This document shows, in pieces, positions 40,799-49,923 of a stretch of 64,000 nt of DNA; the stretch's first letter is position 1, and every line of letters starts with the position of its first letter. Origin of the DNA: Haliea sp040222615 (lineage in GTDB: Bacteria; Pseudomonadota; Gammaproteobacteria; Pseudomonadales; Halieaceae); assembly GCF_040222615.1 (NCBI RefSeq), contig NZ_JAVKCQ010000140.1, positions 1 through 64,000 on the forward strand, given 5' to 3'. A model generated the notes under the pieces. The model was not told where the DNA came from and searched no databases. It saw only the letters and a list, made by a program, of their open reading frames with translations. The position numbers were made by a program, and so were the translations under genes.

Positions 40799-41038
40799 TC
40801 ACTGCTGCTCCGCCGCCTCGATCTCCCTGGCCCTGCGCTCGGCCTCATCGGCCATGTAGTCACCCATCTGCTGCTCAAATGCCTGCAGCTGCCCGGGGTT
40901 GGTCGGCACCCGGGGCGCTCCCTCGCGCACGTGCTGCGCCCCCTGTCCCGCCTGTTCCACAGTACTGCTGCCCCCCAGCTGCTTCTGCACCAGAAGACCA
41001 ACAATCAGCAGCGCTACCAATACCACAACCAATCTCAT
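40799..41038 (-). CDS. Small single-pass membrane protein, unknown
   Basis: 79 residues, MRLVVVLVALLIVGLLVQKQLGG at the N-terminus (membrane segment or uncleaved signal), followed by a polar, Gln/Glu-rich helical part ending EAERRAREIEAAEQQ. I do not recognise a family. ATG at 41038 has GGGTGGAACA upstream; a GTG three bases earlier is an alternative. It is divergent from ubiC and upstream of the rubredoxin-reductase gene on the same strand. It looks real from the signal-like start and good ribosome site, but homology evidence is lacking. Confidence 0.55.
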   Translation of the reverse strand: MRLVVVLVALLIVGLLVQKQLGGSSTVEQAGQGAQHVREGAPRVPTNPGQLQAFEQQMGDYMADEAERRAREIEAAEQQ

Positions 41039-41256
41039 CACTGTTCCACCCTGTTGCCACCCCGGAGGCGGGCCGGAGCCAGCGCCGCTCCAAGCTTACC
41101 GCAGCCAGGCACCGGGACACCATGCGGGGACCGACCCTGCCGGGGAGCCCCGCCCGTATCCAGCGCAAGCGCGGCCGGGACGCGTCTGCTGCCCTTGCAC
41201 GCCGGCCACTACTGCCGCATGCTCCCGCCTTTGGATTGCCCGGGGAGACCCGCGAC

Positions 41257-41883
41257 GTGCCCGCCAACCTGACGGCCCACAGCGCCCGCGACCCGCGCTG
41301 GCGCCGCGTGCAGCAATTTACCGCCGCGGAATTGCCCGCGGCCTGTCGCCGCTGGCTGCTGGATGACGACTCGCTCACCGCCCGGCTGATCGCGCTCGAC
41401 GCCGGCCGCTTCAATGTCCTGCGCCTCGACCAGGGCTGGCAGGTTCCCCTGCCCTCCGAGCAGGCGCTGCTGCAGGTGCCGCCCCGCCAGCGCGCGCTGG
41501 TTCGCGAAGTATTGCTGCGCCTGGATGAGCGCGCCGTGGTATTTGCCCGCAGTGTGTTTCCCATCAGCAGCCTGGGCGGTGAACTGGCGCACCTGCGCAA
41601 ACTGCGAAACCGCTCCCTGGGCGCCATCCTGTTCCGCTTTCCGGCCATGCAGCGCAGCCCCTTCGAGCTGGCCCGTCTCGCCGGCGACAGCGCCTACATG
41701 GCACCGTGGATACACCAGCAGGACGACGCCTGGGCCCGGCGCTCCTGCTTCGATATCCGCGGCAAGCGCCTGCTGGTCAGTGAGGTATTCCTGCAGGGCT
41801 TCAACCCCTGGGATGCTACCCTGCCGGTGCACCGCAGCCGGCGCGGCAAGGTAAGCGCTGCAATCGGTGGCGTAAACCAGTAA
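41257..41883 (+). CDS. ubiC: Chorismate pyruvate-lyase
   Basis: Converts chorismate to 4-hydroxybenzoate, the first committed step of ubiquinone synthesis. 208 residues from the GTG at 41257, which has GGGGAGA nine bases upstream. Family landmarks: WLLDDDSLTARL, VREVLLRLDERAVVFARSVFP, and the C-terminal RRSCFDIRGKRLLVSEVFL with the product-binding Glu. An in-frame ATG at 41122 would add 45 residues with no match. It directly precedes ubiA, the classical pair. The 218 bases before it show no other supported gene. Confidence 0.92.
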   Translation: MPANLTAHSARDPRWRRVQQFTAAELPAACRRWLLDDDSLTARLIALDAGRFNVLRLDQGWQVPLPSEQALLQVPPRQRALVREVLLRLDERAVVFARSVFPISSLGGELAHLRKLRNRSLGAILFRFPAMQRSPFELARLAGDSAYMAPWIHQQDDAWARRSCFDIRGKRLLVSEVFLQGFNPWDATLPVHRSRRGKVSAAIGGVNQ

Positions 41884-41915
41884 GCTTGCAGCTTGTTTCC
41901 CCACCGCTACCGATC

Positions 41916-42785
41916 ATGCGTCAAGGCGTCAACATCGTCCCCCTGCTGAAACTTGTTCGCTTCGACAAGCCCATTGGCACCCTGCTGTTGCTGTGGCCGA
42001 CCCTGTGGGCGCTGTGGATCGCCGCCGACGGACTGCCGGAGCCAAAACTGCTGCTGATCTTCGCCCTGGGAACCTTCCTGATGCGCTCTGCCGGCTGCAT
42101 CGTCAACGACCTGGCAGACCGGCACTGGGACGGCAGCGTCGAGCGCACCAGCACCAGACCGCTGGTGACGGGTGAAGTCTCCGTCACCCAGGCCCGCATC
42201 CTGTTCCTGGTGCTCTGCCTGGCCTCATTCGGTCTGGTGCTGCTGACCAATACCCTGACCATACTGCTGTCCGTGGGCGGTCTGCTGCTGGCTTCCACCT
42301 ACCCATTCATGAAGCGGTTCACCTACTGGCCCCAGGTGGTATTGGGGGCAGCGTTCTCCTGGGCCATCCCGATGGCCTTTGCCGCCCAGCTGGGCGAGCT
42401 GCCCAGTGCCCTGTGGTTGCTGTATATCGCCAATCTGCTGTGGACCATGGTGTTTGACACCCAGTACGCGATGGTGGACCGCGACGATGATCTCAGGGTG
42501 GGTATCAAGTCCACCGCCATCCTGTTTGGCGACGCCGACCGTCTGGTGCTGGCGGCACTGCAGCTGCTGTGTCTGCTCGCCCTGCTTCTCGCCGGCCAGC
42601 GGTTCGGTCTGGGAGGCATTTATTATCTCAGTCTGGTTGCAGTGGCGCTGCTGTTCGGTTATCACCAGTACCTGATACGCAGCCGGCACCGGGACGCCTG
42701 CTTCAAGGCGTTCCGCCACAACAACTGGGTGGGACTGGTCATATTCATGGGTATTGCCCTGCACTACGCAAGCCAAGGTCACTGA
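41916..42785 (+). CDS. ubiA: 4-hydroxybenzoate octaprenyltransferase
   Basis: Integral membrane prenyltransferase attaching the polyprenyl tail to 4-hydroxybenzoate. 289 residues from the ATG at 41916; about eight to nine hydrophobic helices. First Asp-rich motif in RSAGCIVNDLADRHWDGSVERTSTRPL, second in DTQYAMVDRDDDLRVGIKSTA, both for Mg-pyrophosphate binding; LVRFDKPIGTLLLLWPTLWALW is diagnostic of UbiA. An in-frame TTG at 41886, three bases after ubiC, adds ten residues and is possible. Confidence 0.95.
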   Translation: MRQGVNIVPLLKLVRFDKPIGTLLLLWPTLWALWIAADGLPEPKLLLIFALGTFLMRSAGCIVNDLADRHWDGSVERTSTRPLVTGEVSVTQARILFLVLCLASFGLVLLTNTLTILLSVGGLLLASTYPFMKRFTYWPQVVLGAAFSWAIPMAFAAQLGELPSALWLLYIANLLWTMVFDTQYAMVDRDDDLRVGIKSTAILFGDADRLVLAALQLLCLLALLLAGQRFGLGGIYYLSLVAVALLFGYHQYLIRSRHRDACFKAFRHNNWVGLVIFMGIALHYASQGH

Positions 42786-42792
42786 ACAGGTC

Positions 42793-43959
42793 ATGGCCGC
42801 CACCGAAGCAGCGGGCCTGCCCGTCGCCGAATTTATCGATTCCCTCGCCGGCGTCAGTGCCAGCGAATGGGATGCCGTCGCCGCAACCGACTACCCGTTC
42901 CTGCGCCATGCCTTTCTGCTCGGCATGGAGGAAACCGCCTGTACGACCGCCGCGACCGGCTGGCAGCCCTGCCACCTGCTGCTGCGCCAGGGCGGGCGGC
43001 TGATAGCGCTGCTGCCCCTGTACCTGAAGTCCCACTCCTACGGCGAATACGTTTTCGACTGGTCCTGGGCCGATGCCTGGCAGCGCGCAGGCCTCAGCTA
43101 TTACCCGAAGCTGGTATCGGCGATTCCCTTCACCCCCGCCACCGGACCCCGCCTGTGCGTGGCCGCCGGGTTCGACAGCGATGCCCTGTGGGACCACGCC
43201 CTGGCGGCCATCCGCAGCTTTGCCGACGCCAGGGGCATTTCCTCCTGGCACCTGCTGTTTCCGGAGGAAGACACCTCCGCCCGCCTGCTGGCCGCCGGGC
43301 TGCCCCAGCGCATGTCGACCCAGTTCCACTGGCTCAATGAGGGCTATGACAGTTTCGACCAGTTCCTGGGAACCTTTGCCAGTCGCAAGCGCAAGAACCT
43401 GCGCCGGGAGCGCGAGCGCGTCGGGGAGCAGGGCCTGCGGCTGCAGCTGCTGCGCGGCGCCGAGATCACCCCGTCACACTGGGAGCAGTTCCACCGCTTC
43501 TACCAGCTCACCTATGCCAAGCGCAGCGGCCATGGTGGCTACCTGACGCGCGACTTTTTCCTGCAGACAGCCCCGTCGCTCGGGGACCAGGTGATCATGG
43601 TGGTGGCAGCGCACGGCGCCAGGGCGGTGGCCGCCGCCCTCTACTTCCGCTCGGCAACCACGCTGTTCGGGCGCTACTGGGGGTGCATCGAGGAATTCGA
43701 CTGCCTGCACTTCGAGGCCTGCTATTATCAGGGAATCGAGTACTGCATCCGCGAGGGGCTGCAGCGTTTCGACCCCGGCGCCCAGGGCGAGCACAAGATC
43801 CAGCGCGGCTTCCGCCCGGTACACACCTTTTCCAATCACTGGATAGCCGACCCACAGCTGGCGGCGGCGGTTGCCGACTTTACCCGCCGGGAGCGGCCCC
43901 ACATCGAGGCCTACCGGCAGGATGCCGCCAACCTGCTGCCCTTTCGCCGGGACAGCTGA
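42793..43959 (+). CDS. GNAT/FemAB-like acyltransferase (DUF482/COG3146 family)
   Basis: 388 residues. Family pieces: EWDAVAATDYPFLRHAFLLGMEET, PLYLKSHSYGEYVFDWSWADAW, RKRKNLRRERERV, FYQLTYAKRSGHGGYLTRDFF, and LFGRYWGCIEEFDCLHFEACYYQGIEYCIREGLQRFDPGAQGEHKIQRGF. Members are labelled peptidogalycan biosynthesis or N-acetyltransferase-like; substrate unknown. Probably cytoplasmic. Starts seven bases after ubiA with CAGG near the ATG, so it may be co-transcribed with ubiCA. Confidence 0.82.
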   Translation: MAATEAAGLPVAEFIDSLAGVSASEWDAVAATDYPFLRHAFLLGMEETACTTAATGWQPCHLLLRQGGRLIALLPLYLKSHSYGEYVFDWSWADAWQRAGLSYYPKLVSAIPFTPATGPRLCVAAGFDSDALWDHALAAIRSFADARGISSWHLLFPEEDTSARLLAAGLPQRMSTQFHWLNEGYDSFDQFLGTFASRKRKNLRRERERVGEQGLRLQLLRGAEITPSHWEQFHRFYQLTYAKRSGHGGYLTRDFFLQTAPSLGDQVIMVVAAHGARAVAAALYFRSATTLFGRYWGCIEEFDCLHFEACYYQGIEYCIREGLQRFDPGAQGEHKIQRGFRPVHTFSNHWIADPQLAAAVADFTRRERPHIEAYRQDAANLLPFRRDS

Positions 43960-43971
43960 GTTGCGCCGGCG

Positions 43972-45435
43972 TCAGGTCATGTCGAAATCGGCAAAGTCCG
44001 GGGCGCGCATCTGCCACCAATAATACAGCGTCGACCGGGGCCAGTTGTTGACCACCTTGCCGGCGGCGTTCTTGTACCAGCTGTCGCAGTTGGCCACCCA
44101 CACCGTTCCCGCCATGTCGCCCTGCAGGCGGTCGTTGTAGGCGCGCATGACCGCGGCATTCACCGCCAGCGACCGCAGATCGTGGGCCAGCAGCTTGTCG
44201 ATACACGCGGCGATATAGTTCACCTGGCGCTCGACCATGAAGATGATGGAGTTGCTCCCGAGGTTGGTGTTGGGGCCGTAGAGCATGAACAGGTTGGGAA
44301 AGCCGGCGACGCAGACACCGCGATAGGCCTCGGCGCCGTCGGCCCAGGCCTGCTTCAGGCTGCGCCCGCCGGCGCCAATGAAATCCACCCCGGACAGCAT
44401 CGCCGAGGTGTTGAATCCGGTGCCATAGATGATAACGTCGACCGGCCGCGCCACACCGTCTTCCGTGACCACGCCCTGTTCATCAATGGCGGTAATCGGT
44501 GAGGTGACCAGATCCACATTAGCACGGGCAAAAGCCTGGTAATAATCGTCGGCAACCAGGATCCGCTTGCAACCCACGGGATAGTCCGGAGTGAGCTTGC
44601 GGCGCAATTCCGGATCCTGGATGTGTTCTTCCAGGTGCTCCCGGGCCCATTTTTCCCACAGCGGCCGCAACAAGCGACTGTTGCGCAAAACCGGGTAGAA
44701 CAGCAGCTCCCCGCGGATGTATACCCCGGCCCGGTGCAGTTTCTGCAGCCAGGGCCAACGCGCGAACCGGCGCTTCTGGGCTTCGGTATAAAAGCTGTCG
44801 TTGCGCTTGATCACATAGTTCGCGCTGCGCTGGTACACATGCAGCTGAGCCGCCTGTGCCGCGACGTGGGGAATGAATTGCAGGGCGCTGGCGGCATTGC
44901 CAATCACCGCGACCCGCTTGCCGGTGAGGTCGATATCGTGGCGCCAGCGGGCGGAGTGGAAGGATTCGCCGCGAAAGGAACCAGCGCCCGCAAACTCCGG
45001 CGTATTGGGGATGTTGAGCTGGCCCAGGCCGCTGATCACCGCCTTGCTGCGCAGCTGTTCACCGGACTCCAGCGTGACTTCCCACTCCCCGGCGCCCTCA
45101 TCGAAGCGCGCGCAGCGCACGGCGGTCGACAGCCGCAGACGATCGCGCAAACCATACTTGTCCGCGCAGTGCTCGAAATAGGCGCGAATTTCCTCCTGCG
45201 CCGAGTACTCGCGGGACCAGTTCGGGTTGGGCTCAAAGGAGAAGCTGTAGAGTACCGAGGGGACATCACAGCAGGCGCCGGGGTAGGTGTTGTCGTGCCA
45301 GGTGCCGCCCACGCCGGCGGACTTCTCCAGGATCACAAAATCGTCGATGCCCATAGCGTGCAGGCGGACCCCGGCGCACAGGCCGGACATGCCCGCGCCG
45401 ATGATGATGACCTGGTGCAGTGTGCCGCCGTTCAT
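43972..45435 (-). CDS. Flavin-dependent (Baeyer-Villiger-type) monooxygenase
   Basis: 487 residues. FAD motif VIIIGAGMSGLCAGVRL near the N-terminus, second dinucleotide motif VAVIGNAASALQFIP at about 185, and between them FRGESFHSARW, which fits the FxGxxxHxxxW fingerprint of Baeyer-Villiger monooxygenases. GGTWHDNTYPGACCDVPSVLYSFSF is the typical early segment. Such enzymes insert oxygen next to a ketone using NADPH and O2; the substrate cannot be told. It lies 34 bases downstream of yaaA on the same strand. Confidence 0.85.
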   Translation of the reverse strand: MNGGTLHQVIIIGAGMSGLCAGVRLHAMGIDDFVILEKSAGVGGTWHDNTYPGACCDVPSVLYSFSFEPNPNWSREYSAQEEIRAYFEHCADKYGLRDRLRLSTAVRCARFDEGAGEWEVTLESGEQLRSKAVISGLGQLNIPNTPEFAGAGSFRGESFHSARWRHDIDLTGKRVAVIGNAASALQFIPHVAAQAAQLHVYQRSANYVIKRNDSFYTEAQKRRFARWPWLQKLHRAGVYIRGELLFYPVLRNSRLLRPLWEKWAREHLEEHIQDPELRRKLTPDYPVGCKRILVADDYYQAFARANVDLVTSPITAIDEQGVVTEDGVARPVDVIIYGTGFNTSAMLSGVDFIGAGGRSLKQAWADGAEAYRGVCVAGFPNLFMLYGPNTNLGSNSIIFMVERQVNYIAACIDKLLAHDLRSLAVNAAVMRAYNDRLQGDMAGTVWVANCDSWYKNAAGKVVNNWPRSTLYYWWQMRAPDFADFDMT

Positions 45436-45469
45436 GTTGTGTCCCTGTTATCGTTATCGGAGACGCCGC

Positions 45470-46249
45470 TCAGGCGGTCGGCGCCTTGCGGGTAAACACC
45501 GGTTCCCGGGGGCCGGATTCCCGGCGATTGTAGCTGTAGCCGTCGACGCTGAACTGCAGCAGGCTGTCGGCGTCATTGAGCCCGTTTTCGATGATGAAGC
45601 GCGCCATCTGGCCCCGGGCCTTCTTCGCGTAGAAGCTGATGACTTTGTACTTGCCGTTCTTCAGGTCCCGGAACTGGGGCGTGATGATATCGGCATCCAG
45701 CGCTCCGGGCTGCACCGCCTTGAAGTATTCATTGGAAGCGAGATTCACCAGTACCCGGCTGCCGCTCTTGCCCAGCTCGGCGTTGATGGCCCGGGTGATC
45801 TCCCCGCCCCAGAACTGGTACAAGTTGCTACCGCCGCGGTTGGCGAACTTGAGGCCCATTTCCAGGCGGTAGGGCTGCATCAGGTCCAGCGGGCGCAACA
45901 GGCCATACAGGCCTGAGAGGATGCGCAGGTGTTTTTGCGCGAAATCCAGCTGTGCCTTGCCCAGGGTATCCGCTTCCAGGCCGGTATAGACGTCACCGCG
46001 AAAAGCGAGGATCGCCTGCTTTGCGTTGTCGAGGCTGAAAGGAGTAGTCCAGTTGTGGAACCGGCGATGGTTGAGCTCTGCAATCGCCTCGCTGACGCCC
46101 ATCAGCTCACGGATGGCCGCCGGGTCCAGTTTGCGGGCGTCTTCCACCAGCGCCGTGGATTGCTCGAGGAAGCGGGGCTGGGTGCTTTTGCGGGTGGCGG
46201 GAGGCGTGTCAAAATCCAGCGTCTTCGCCGGCGAAATCAGTGTCAGCAT
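45470..46249 (-). CDS. yaaA: Peroxide stress protein YaaA
   Basis: 259 residues of the YaaA/DUF328 family, which lowers free iron during peroxide stress in E. coli and binds DNA. MLTLISPAKTLDFDTPP start, FRGDVYTGLEADTL, ILSGLYGLLRPLDLMQPYRLEMGLKF, VLVNLASNEYFKAV and the C-terminal ISFYAKKARGQMARFIIENGLND are all present. ATG at 46249; the frame stays open upstream opposite dctQ, but that is not coding. oxyR, which governs yaaA in E. coli, is about 8 kb away. Confidence 0.95.
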   Translation of the reverse strand: MLTLISPAKTLDFDTPPATRKSTQPRFLEQSTALVEDARKLDPAAIRELMGVSEAIAELNHRRFHNWTTPFSLDNAKQAILAFRGDVYTGLEADTLGKAQLDFAQKHLRILSGLYGLLRPLDLMQPYRLEMGLKFANRGGSNLYQFWGGEITRAINAELGKSGSRVLVNLASNEYFKAVQPGALDADIITPQFRDLKNGKYKVISFYAKKARGQMARFIIENGLNDADSLLQFSVDGYSYNRRESGPREPVFTRKAPTA

Positions 46250-46351
46250 GGAAACGGGTCCGTCAGGGGCTTGATCGGGCTGATGCAGCTTGTGCCCAAC
46301 TATAACGCCTATGATACCCTGCACCGGTTTGTTCAAAAAGACCAATAACAG

Positions 46352-46864
46352 ATGGCCCTGTTGACACTTGCTGTGCACACCATTGACCGCTTTACCGAGA
46401 CCTGCGGCAGGTTCCTTGCATGGCTGTTGCTGGCGATGGCCCTGCTCACCGCCGCGGTGGTGCTGCTGCGCTACGGTTTCAATACCGGCTCCATCATGGC
46501 CCAGGAGGCAATCACCTACCTGCATGGCTGCGTATTCATGCTGGGCGCCGCCTACACCCTGAAGCACGACGGCCACGTGCGGGTGGACATCTTCTACCGG
46601 CGCTTCTCGCCCCGGGGCCAGGCCTGGATCAACGCGATCGGCGGCATCGTGTTCCTGCTGCCCATGTGCGGGTTCATTCTCGTTTCCAGCTGGGACTACG
46701 TCGAGGCAAGCTGGATAATCCGCGAAACCTCGGCCGAAGCCGGTGGCATCCCGGCGGTGTTCCTGCTGAAAACCCTGCTGCCGCTGCTCGCCATCAACCT
46801 GTTCCTGCAAGCCCTGGCGGAAACCCTGCGCAACGCCTCTGTCCTGGTCGGGGGGCGGGGCTGA
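46352..46864 (+). CDS. dctQ: TRAP transporter small permease (DctQ)
   Basis: Four-helix membrane subunit of a tripartite periplasmic transporter. 170 residues with LAWLLLAMALLTAAVVLLRYGF, QEAITYLHGCVFMLGAAYTLKHDGHVRVDIFYRRFSPRGQ (the DctQ signature region) and two further helices. Its stop shares bases with the dctM start (TGATG). The region between yaaA and this gene (102 bases, divergent) should hold the promoter, but I see no strong boxes. Confidence 0.92.
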   Translation: MALLTLAVHTIDRFTETCGRFLAWLLLAMALLTAAVVLLRYGFNTGSIMAQEAITYLHGCVFMLGAAYTLKHDGHVRVDIFYRRFSPRGQAWINAIGGIVFLLPMCGFILVSSWDYVEASWIIRETSAEAGGIPAVFLLKTLLPLLAINLFLQALAETLRNASVLVGGRG

Positions 46865-48228
46865 TGGACGGCTACATAGCGCTCTACATGTTCGCCGCGA
46901 TCTGCCTGCTGCTGATGCTAGGCTACCCGGTAGCGTTCACCCTGGCGGGCACGGCGCTGGCCTTTGCCGCAGTGGGCGTCATTGCCGGGCATTTCGATCC
47001 CGCGTTCCTGGCAGCGCTGCCGGCGCGCATTTTCGGCACCATCAGCAACGACACCCTGATCGCCGTACCGCTGTTCATTTTGATGGGGGTGATCCTGGAG
47101 AAGTCCCGGATCGCCGAGCAGCTGCTGGGCACCATGTCCCGGAGCTTTGGCTCGCTGCCCGGGGGCCTGGGTATCGCGGTCATACTGGTGGGGATGCTGT
47201 TGGCGGCGAGCACCGGGATCGTCGGCGCCACGGTAGTGACCATGGGCCTGCTGTCCCTGCCGAGCATGCTCAAGGGCGGCTACAGCCCCTCCCTGGCCGC
47301 AGGCACCATCTGCGCCACCGGCACCCTGGGCCAGATCATTCCACCCTCCATCGCTCTGGTACTGCTCGGTGACGTGCTCTCCAATGCTTACCAGCAGGCG
47401 CAGCTGAGCATGGGTATCTTCAACCCCAAGACAGTGTCGGTCGGCGACCTCTTCGTCGGCGCCCTGATTCCGGGGATCCTGCTGGTAATGCTGTATCTGG
47501 CCTACATCATGGCTGTCGCCAGGTTCCGGCCACGGTTGGCGCCCAATGTGGAAACCGAGCCGGTGGCGCTGGCCGAACTGCTGGGCAGCCTGGTGCCGCC
47601 ACTGGTGCTGATCGCGGTGGTGCTGGGCTCCATTCTGGCGGGCGCCGCCACCCCGACCGAGGCCGCCGGCGTTGGCGCGGTGGGCGCCCTGTTGCTGGCC
47701 CTGGCCAAGCGCGAGATGCCCCCGCTGCGGCTGCGCGAGGCAATGATCGACACCATGAAGGTCACCTGCATGGTGTTCATGATCCTGATCGGTGCGGCGG
47801 TGTTTTCCCTGGTGTTCCGCGGCTTCGGCGGCGAGGACCTGATCCACCACTGGTTCGGGCAGATGCCCGGCGGCGTGTTCGGCGCCACGCTGGTGGTGAT
47901 GCTGGTGATCTTCCTGCTCGGTTTCATCCTCGACTTTATCGAGATCACTTTCGTGGTGGTGCCGATCGTGGGACCAGTGCTGCTGATGATGGGACTGGAC
48001 CCGATCTGGCTGGGCATCATGATCGCCATCAATCTGCAGACCTCTTTCCTCACTCCGCCCTTTGGCTTCGCCCTGTTCTACCTGCGCGGCGTGGCGCCGC
48101 CGGAGCTTCGTACCAGCGCTATCTACCGGGGCGTGATTCCCTTTATAATCATTCAATTGCTGGTGCTGGCGGCCCTCTGGGTGTGGCCCGCCCTGGCAAC
48201 ATGGCTGCCCGCCGCCCTGAAACAATAG
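46864..48228 (+). CDS. dctM: TRAP transporter large permease (DctM)
   Basis: Sodium-coupled large permease of 454 residues and about 12-13 hydrophobic segments. GYPVAFTLAGTALAFA, the NDTLIAVPLFILMGVILEKS segment, STGIVGATVVTMGLLSLPSMLKGGYSPSLAAGTICATGTLGQIIPPSIALVLLG and LGFILDFIEITFVVVPIVGPVL followed by NLQTSFLTPPFGFALFYLRG are hallmarks. The matching binding protein is encoded 0.4 kb away on the other strand. Substrate is probably an organic acid, by analogy with the TakP-like binding protein. Confidence 0.94.
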   Translation: MDGYIALYMFAAICLLLMLGYPVAFTLAGTALAFAAVGVIAGHFDPAFLAALPARIFGTISNDTLIAVPLFILMGVILEKSRIAEQLLGTMSRSFGSLPGGLGIAVILVGMLLAASTGIVGATVVTMGLLSLPSMLKGGYSPSLAAGTICATGTLGQIIPPSIALVLLGDVLSNAYQQAQLSMGIFNPKTVSVGDLFVGALIPGILLVMLYLAYIMAVARFRPRLAPNVETEPVALAELLGSLVPPLVLIAVVLGSILAGAATPTEAAGVGAVGALLLALAKREMPPLRLREAMIDTMKVTCMVFMILIGAAVFSLVFRGFGGEDLIHHWFGQMPGGVFGATLVVMLVIFLLGFILDFIEITFVVVPIVGPVLLMMGLDPIWLGIMIAINLQTSFLTPPFGFALFYLRGVAPPELRTSAIYRGVIPFIIIQLLVLAALWVWPALATWLPAALKQ

Positions 48229-48269
48229 GGGCCCGGCAACGTTACTCGGACCACACAACCAGGCTTCAC

Positions 48270-48662
48270 ATGAACGACATCGACACCACACCCATGCCCC
48301 AGGGCGACCTGGCCCTGCAGGTTGTCGCCATGCCGCGGGACACCAACGCCAGCGGTGATATCTTCGGCGGCTGGCTGGTCTCGCAGATGGACATGGCCGG
48401 TTCCGTCACCGCCACGGATGTCGCGGGAGGCCGCGTTGCCACCGTAGCCATTGAGGGTATGGCTTTCCTGACCCCGGTGCATGTGGGCGCTGTTGTGGCC
48501 TGCTATTGCGACGTACTGGAAGTGGGCCGCAGCTCTGTGCGCATCGTGGTGGAAGTGTGGATCAACTCCAAGCACGACGGCGATCCGATCAAGGTCACCG
48601 AGGGGGAGTTCGTATTCGTTGCGATCGACGAGAAGGGCAGGACCCGCGCCATCAGCAACTGA
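48270..48662 (+). CDS. Acyl-CoA thioesterase, YciA-like hotdog protein
   Basis: 130 residues. The hotdog motif NASGDIFGGWLVSQMDMAGSVTA, with the catalytic Asp, and VAIEGMAFLTPVHVGAVVACYCDV resemble YciA, which hydrolyses a broad range of acyl-CoAs. Starts 41 bases after dctM with only a weak ribosome site. Its stop abuts the convergent dctP stop, with no room for a separate terminator. Confidence 0.92.
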   Translation: MNDIDTTPMPQGDLALQVVAMPRDTNASGDIFGGWLVSQMDMAGSVTATDVAGGRVATVAIEGMAFLTPVHVGAVVACYCDVLEVGRSSVRIVVEVWINSKHDGDPIKVTEGEFVFVAIDEKGRTRAISN

Positions 48663-49829
48663 TCAGTCCCTGCCCAGTACCTCGTCCCGGGCGTTGATGT
48701 AGGCCTGCTCGGAGATGTGGTGATAGTTCCGCACCCCCGCGTAGAACTCAATGAACGAGGCGTAAACCTTCGCCGCCATGGGATCCGCAGCGACCAGATC
48801 CCGCATGGCCTGCTCGCCCGCAGTATGAAATGCCTGCATTACATCGTCCGGCAGCTGCCGCAGCTGCACCCCGTGATTCTCCACCAGCTCCCGCAGGGCG
48901 GCGTTGTTGCGCGCGGTGAATTCGTCGAGCATGTCCTGGTTGGCGGCGCGGGCGGCGGCGGTGACGATGGCCTGCAGGTCCGGCGGCAGGGCTTCGTAGG
49001 AATCCTTGTTGACGATGAACTCGAGCATGGCACCCGGTTCGTGCCAGCCGGGATAGTAGTAGTACTTGGCCACCTCATGCAGGCCCAGCGCCAGGTCGTT
49101 GTAGGGCCCAACCCACTCGGCGGCGTCGATCACGCCGGTCTGCAGCGAGGTATACAGCTCGCCGCCTGAAATGCGCACGGACGTGCCACCGGCCGCGCTG
49201 AACACCTCGCCGGCCAGCCCGGGAATACGCATCTTCAGGCCCTGCAGGTCGGCAAGGGAGTTGATTTCCTTGCGGAACCAGCCCGCCATCTGCACCCCGG
49301 AATTGCCCCCGGCGAAGGGGATTATATTGGAGGGCGCATAGGCCTCCCGCCACAGCTCCAGACCGCCGCCGTAGTGCAGCCAGGCGTTGATTTCCTGGGC
49401 GGTCATGCCAAAAGGGATAGCGGTGAAGAACACTGACGACGGCACCTTGCCCTTCCAGTAATAGGCAGCACCGTGGCCCGCATCCGCCACTCCCTGGCGC
49501 ACCGCATCAAATACCTCGAAGGCGGGAACCATCTCGCCGGCTCCGTAGACCCGGGCCGTAAGGCGGCCGTTGCTCATCTCCCCCACCATGCGGGCAAAGT
49601 TTTCCGGCCCTGAACCCAGCCCGGGCAGGTTCTTGGGCCAGGTGGTGACGATCTTCCAGGTAAAGCGGGCCTGGTCGCCACTGCCCGCCTGGACCCCGTC
49701 GCGCCCTGCCAGGGCACCGATGCCGCCGCTGCGCTCGCTGGCCCACAGGGCGATGACGACTACCAGCGCGGCCAGCAGGAGCAGGATGATGGCGGGGGTG
49801 TAGCGGCGTTCGAACGGGGACAGAGCCAT
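48663..49829 (-). CDS. dctP: TRAP transporter substrate-binding protein (DctP, TakP-like group)
   Basis: 388 residues: an N-terminal hydrophobic segment (about 13-29) acting as signal or anchor, then the binding domain with WKIVTTWPKNLPGLGSGPENFARMVGEMSNGRL, AAYYWKGKVPSSVFFTAIPFG, MRIPGLAGEVFSAAGGT, and VIDAAEWVGPYNDLALGLHEVAKYYYYPGWHEPG. These motifs match the group containing TakP, which binds 2-oxo acids. It faces dctQM from the opposite strand, separated by the thioesterase gene. Its start lies about 150 bases from the uvrD stop. Confidence 0.92.
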   Translation of the reverse strand: MALSPFERRYTPAIILLLLAALVVVIALWASERSGGIGALAGRDGVQAGSGDQARFTWKIVTTWPKNLPGLGSGPENFARMVGEMSNGRLTARVYGAGEMVPAFEVFDAVRQGVADAGHGAAYYWKGKVPSSVFFTAIPFGMTAQEINAWLHYGGGLELWREAYAPSNIIPFAGGNSGVQMAGWFRKEINSLADLQGLKMRIPGLAGEVFSAAGGTSVRISGGELYTSLQTGVIDAAEWVGPYNDLALGLHEVAKYYYYPGWHEPGAMLEFIVNKDSYEALPPDLQAIVTAAARAANQDMLDEFTARNNAALRELVENHGVQLRQLPDDVMQAFHTAGEQAMRDLVAADPMAAKVYASFIEFYAGVRNYHHISEQAYINARDEVLGRD

Positions 49830-49923
49830 GATTATTCTACTTGCAGGTGAAAATCAGTTTATTGGCGTTGGCAGCAGTCTACCCCGGGGGCCCGGGGTTG
49901 ACCAGCGACCGACCGCCCCGGGC

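Noticed and set aside
45470..46810. yaaA extended upstream to 446 residues
   Set aside because: The added 187 residues are antisense to dctQ and low in complexity; the ATG at 46249 gives the exact family N-terminus.
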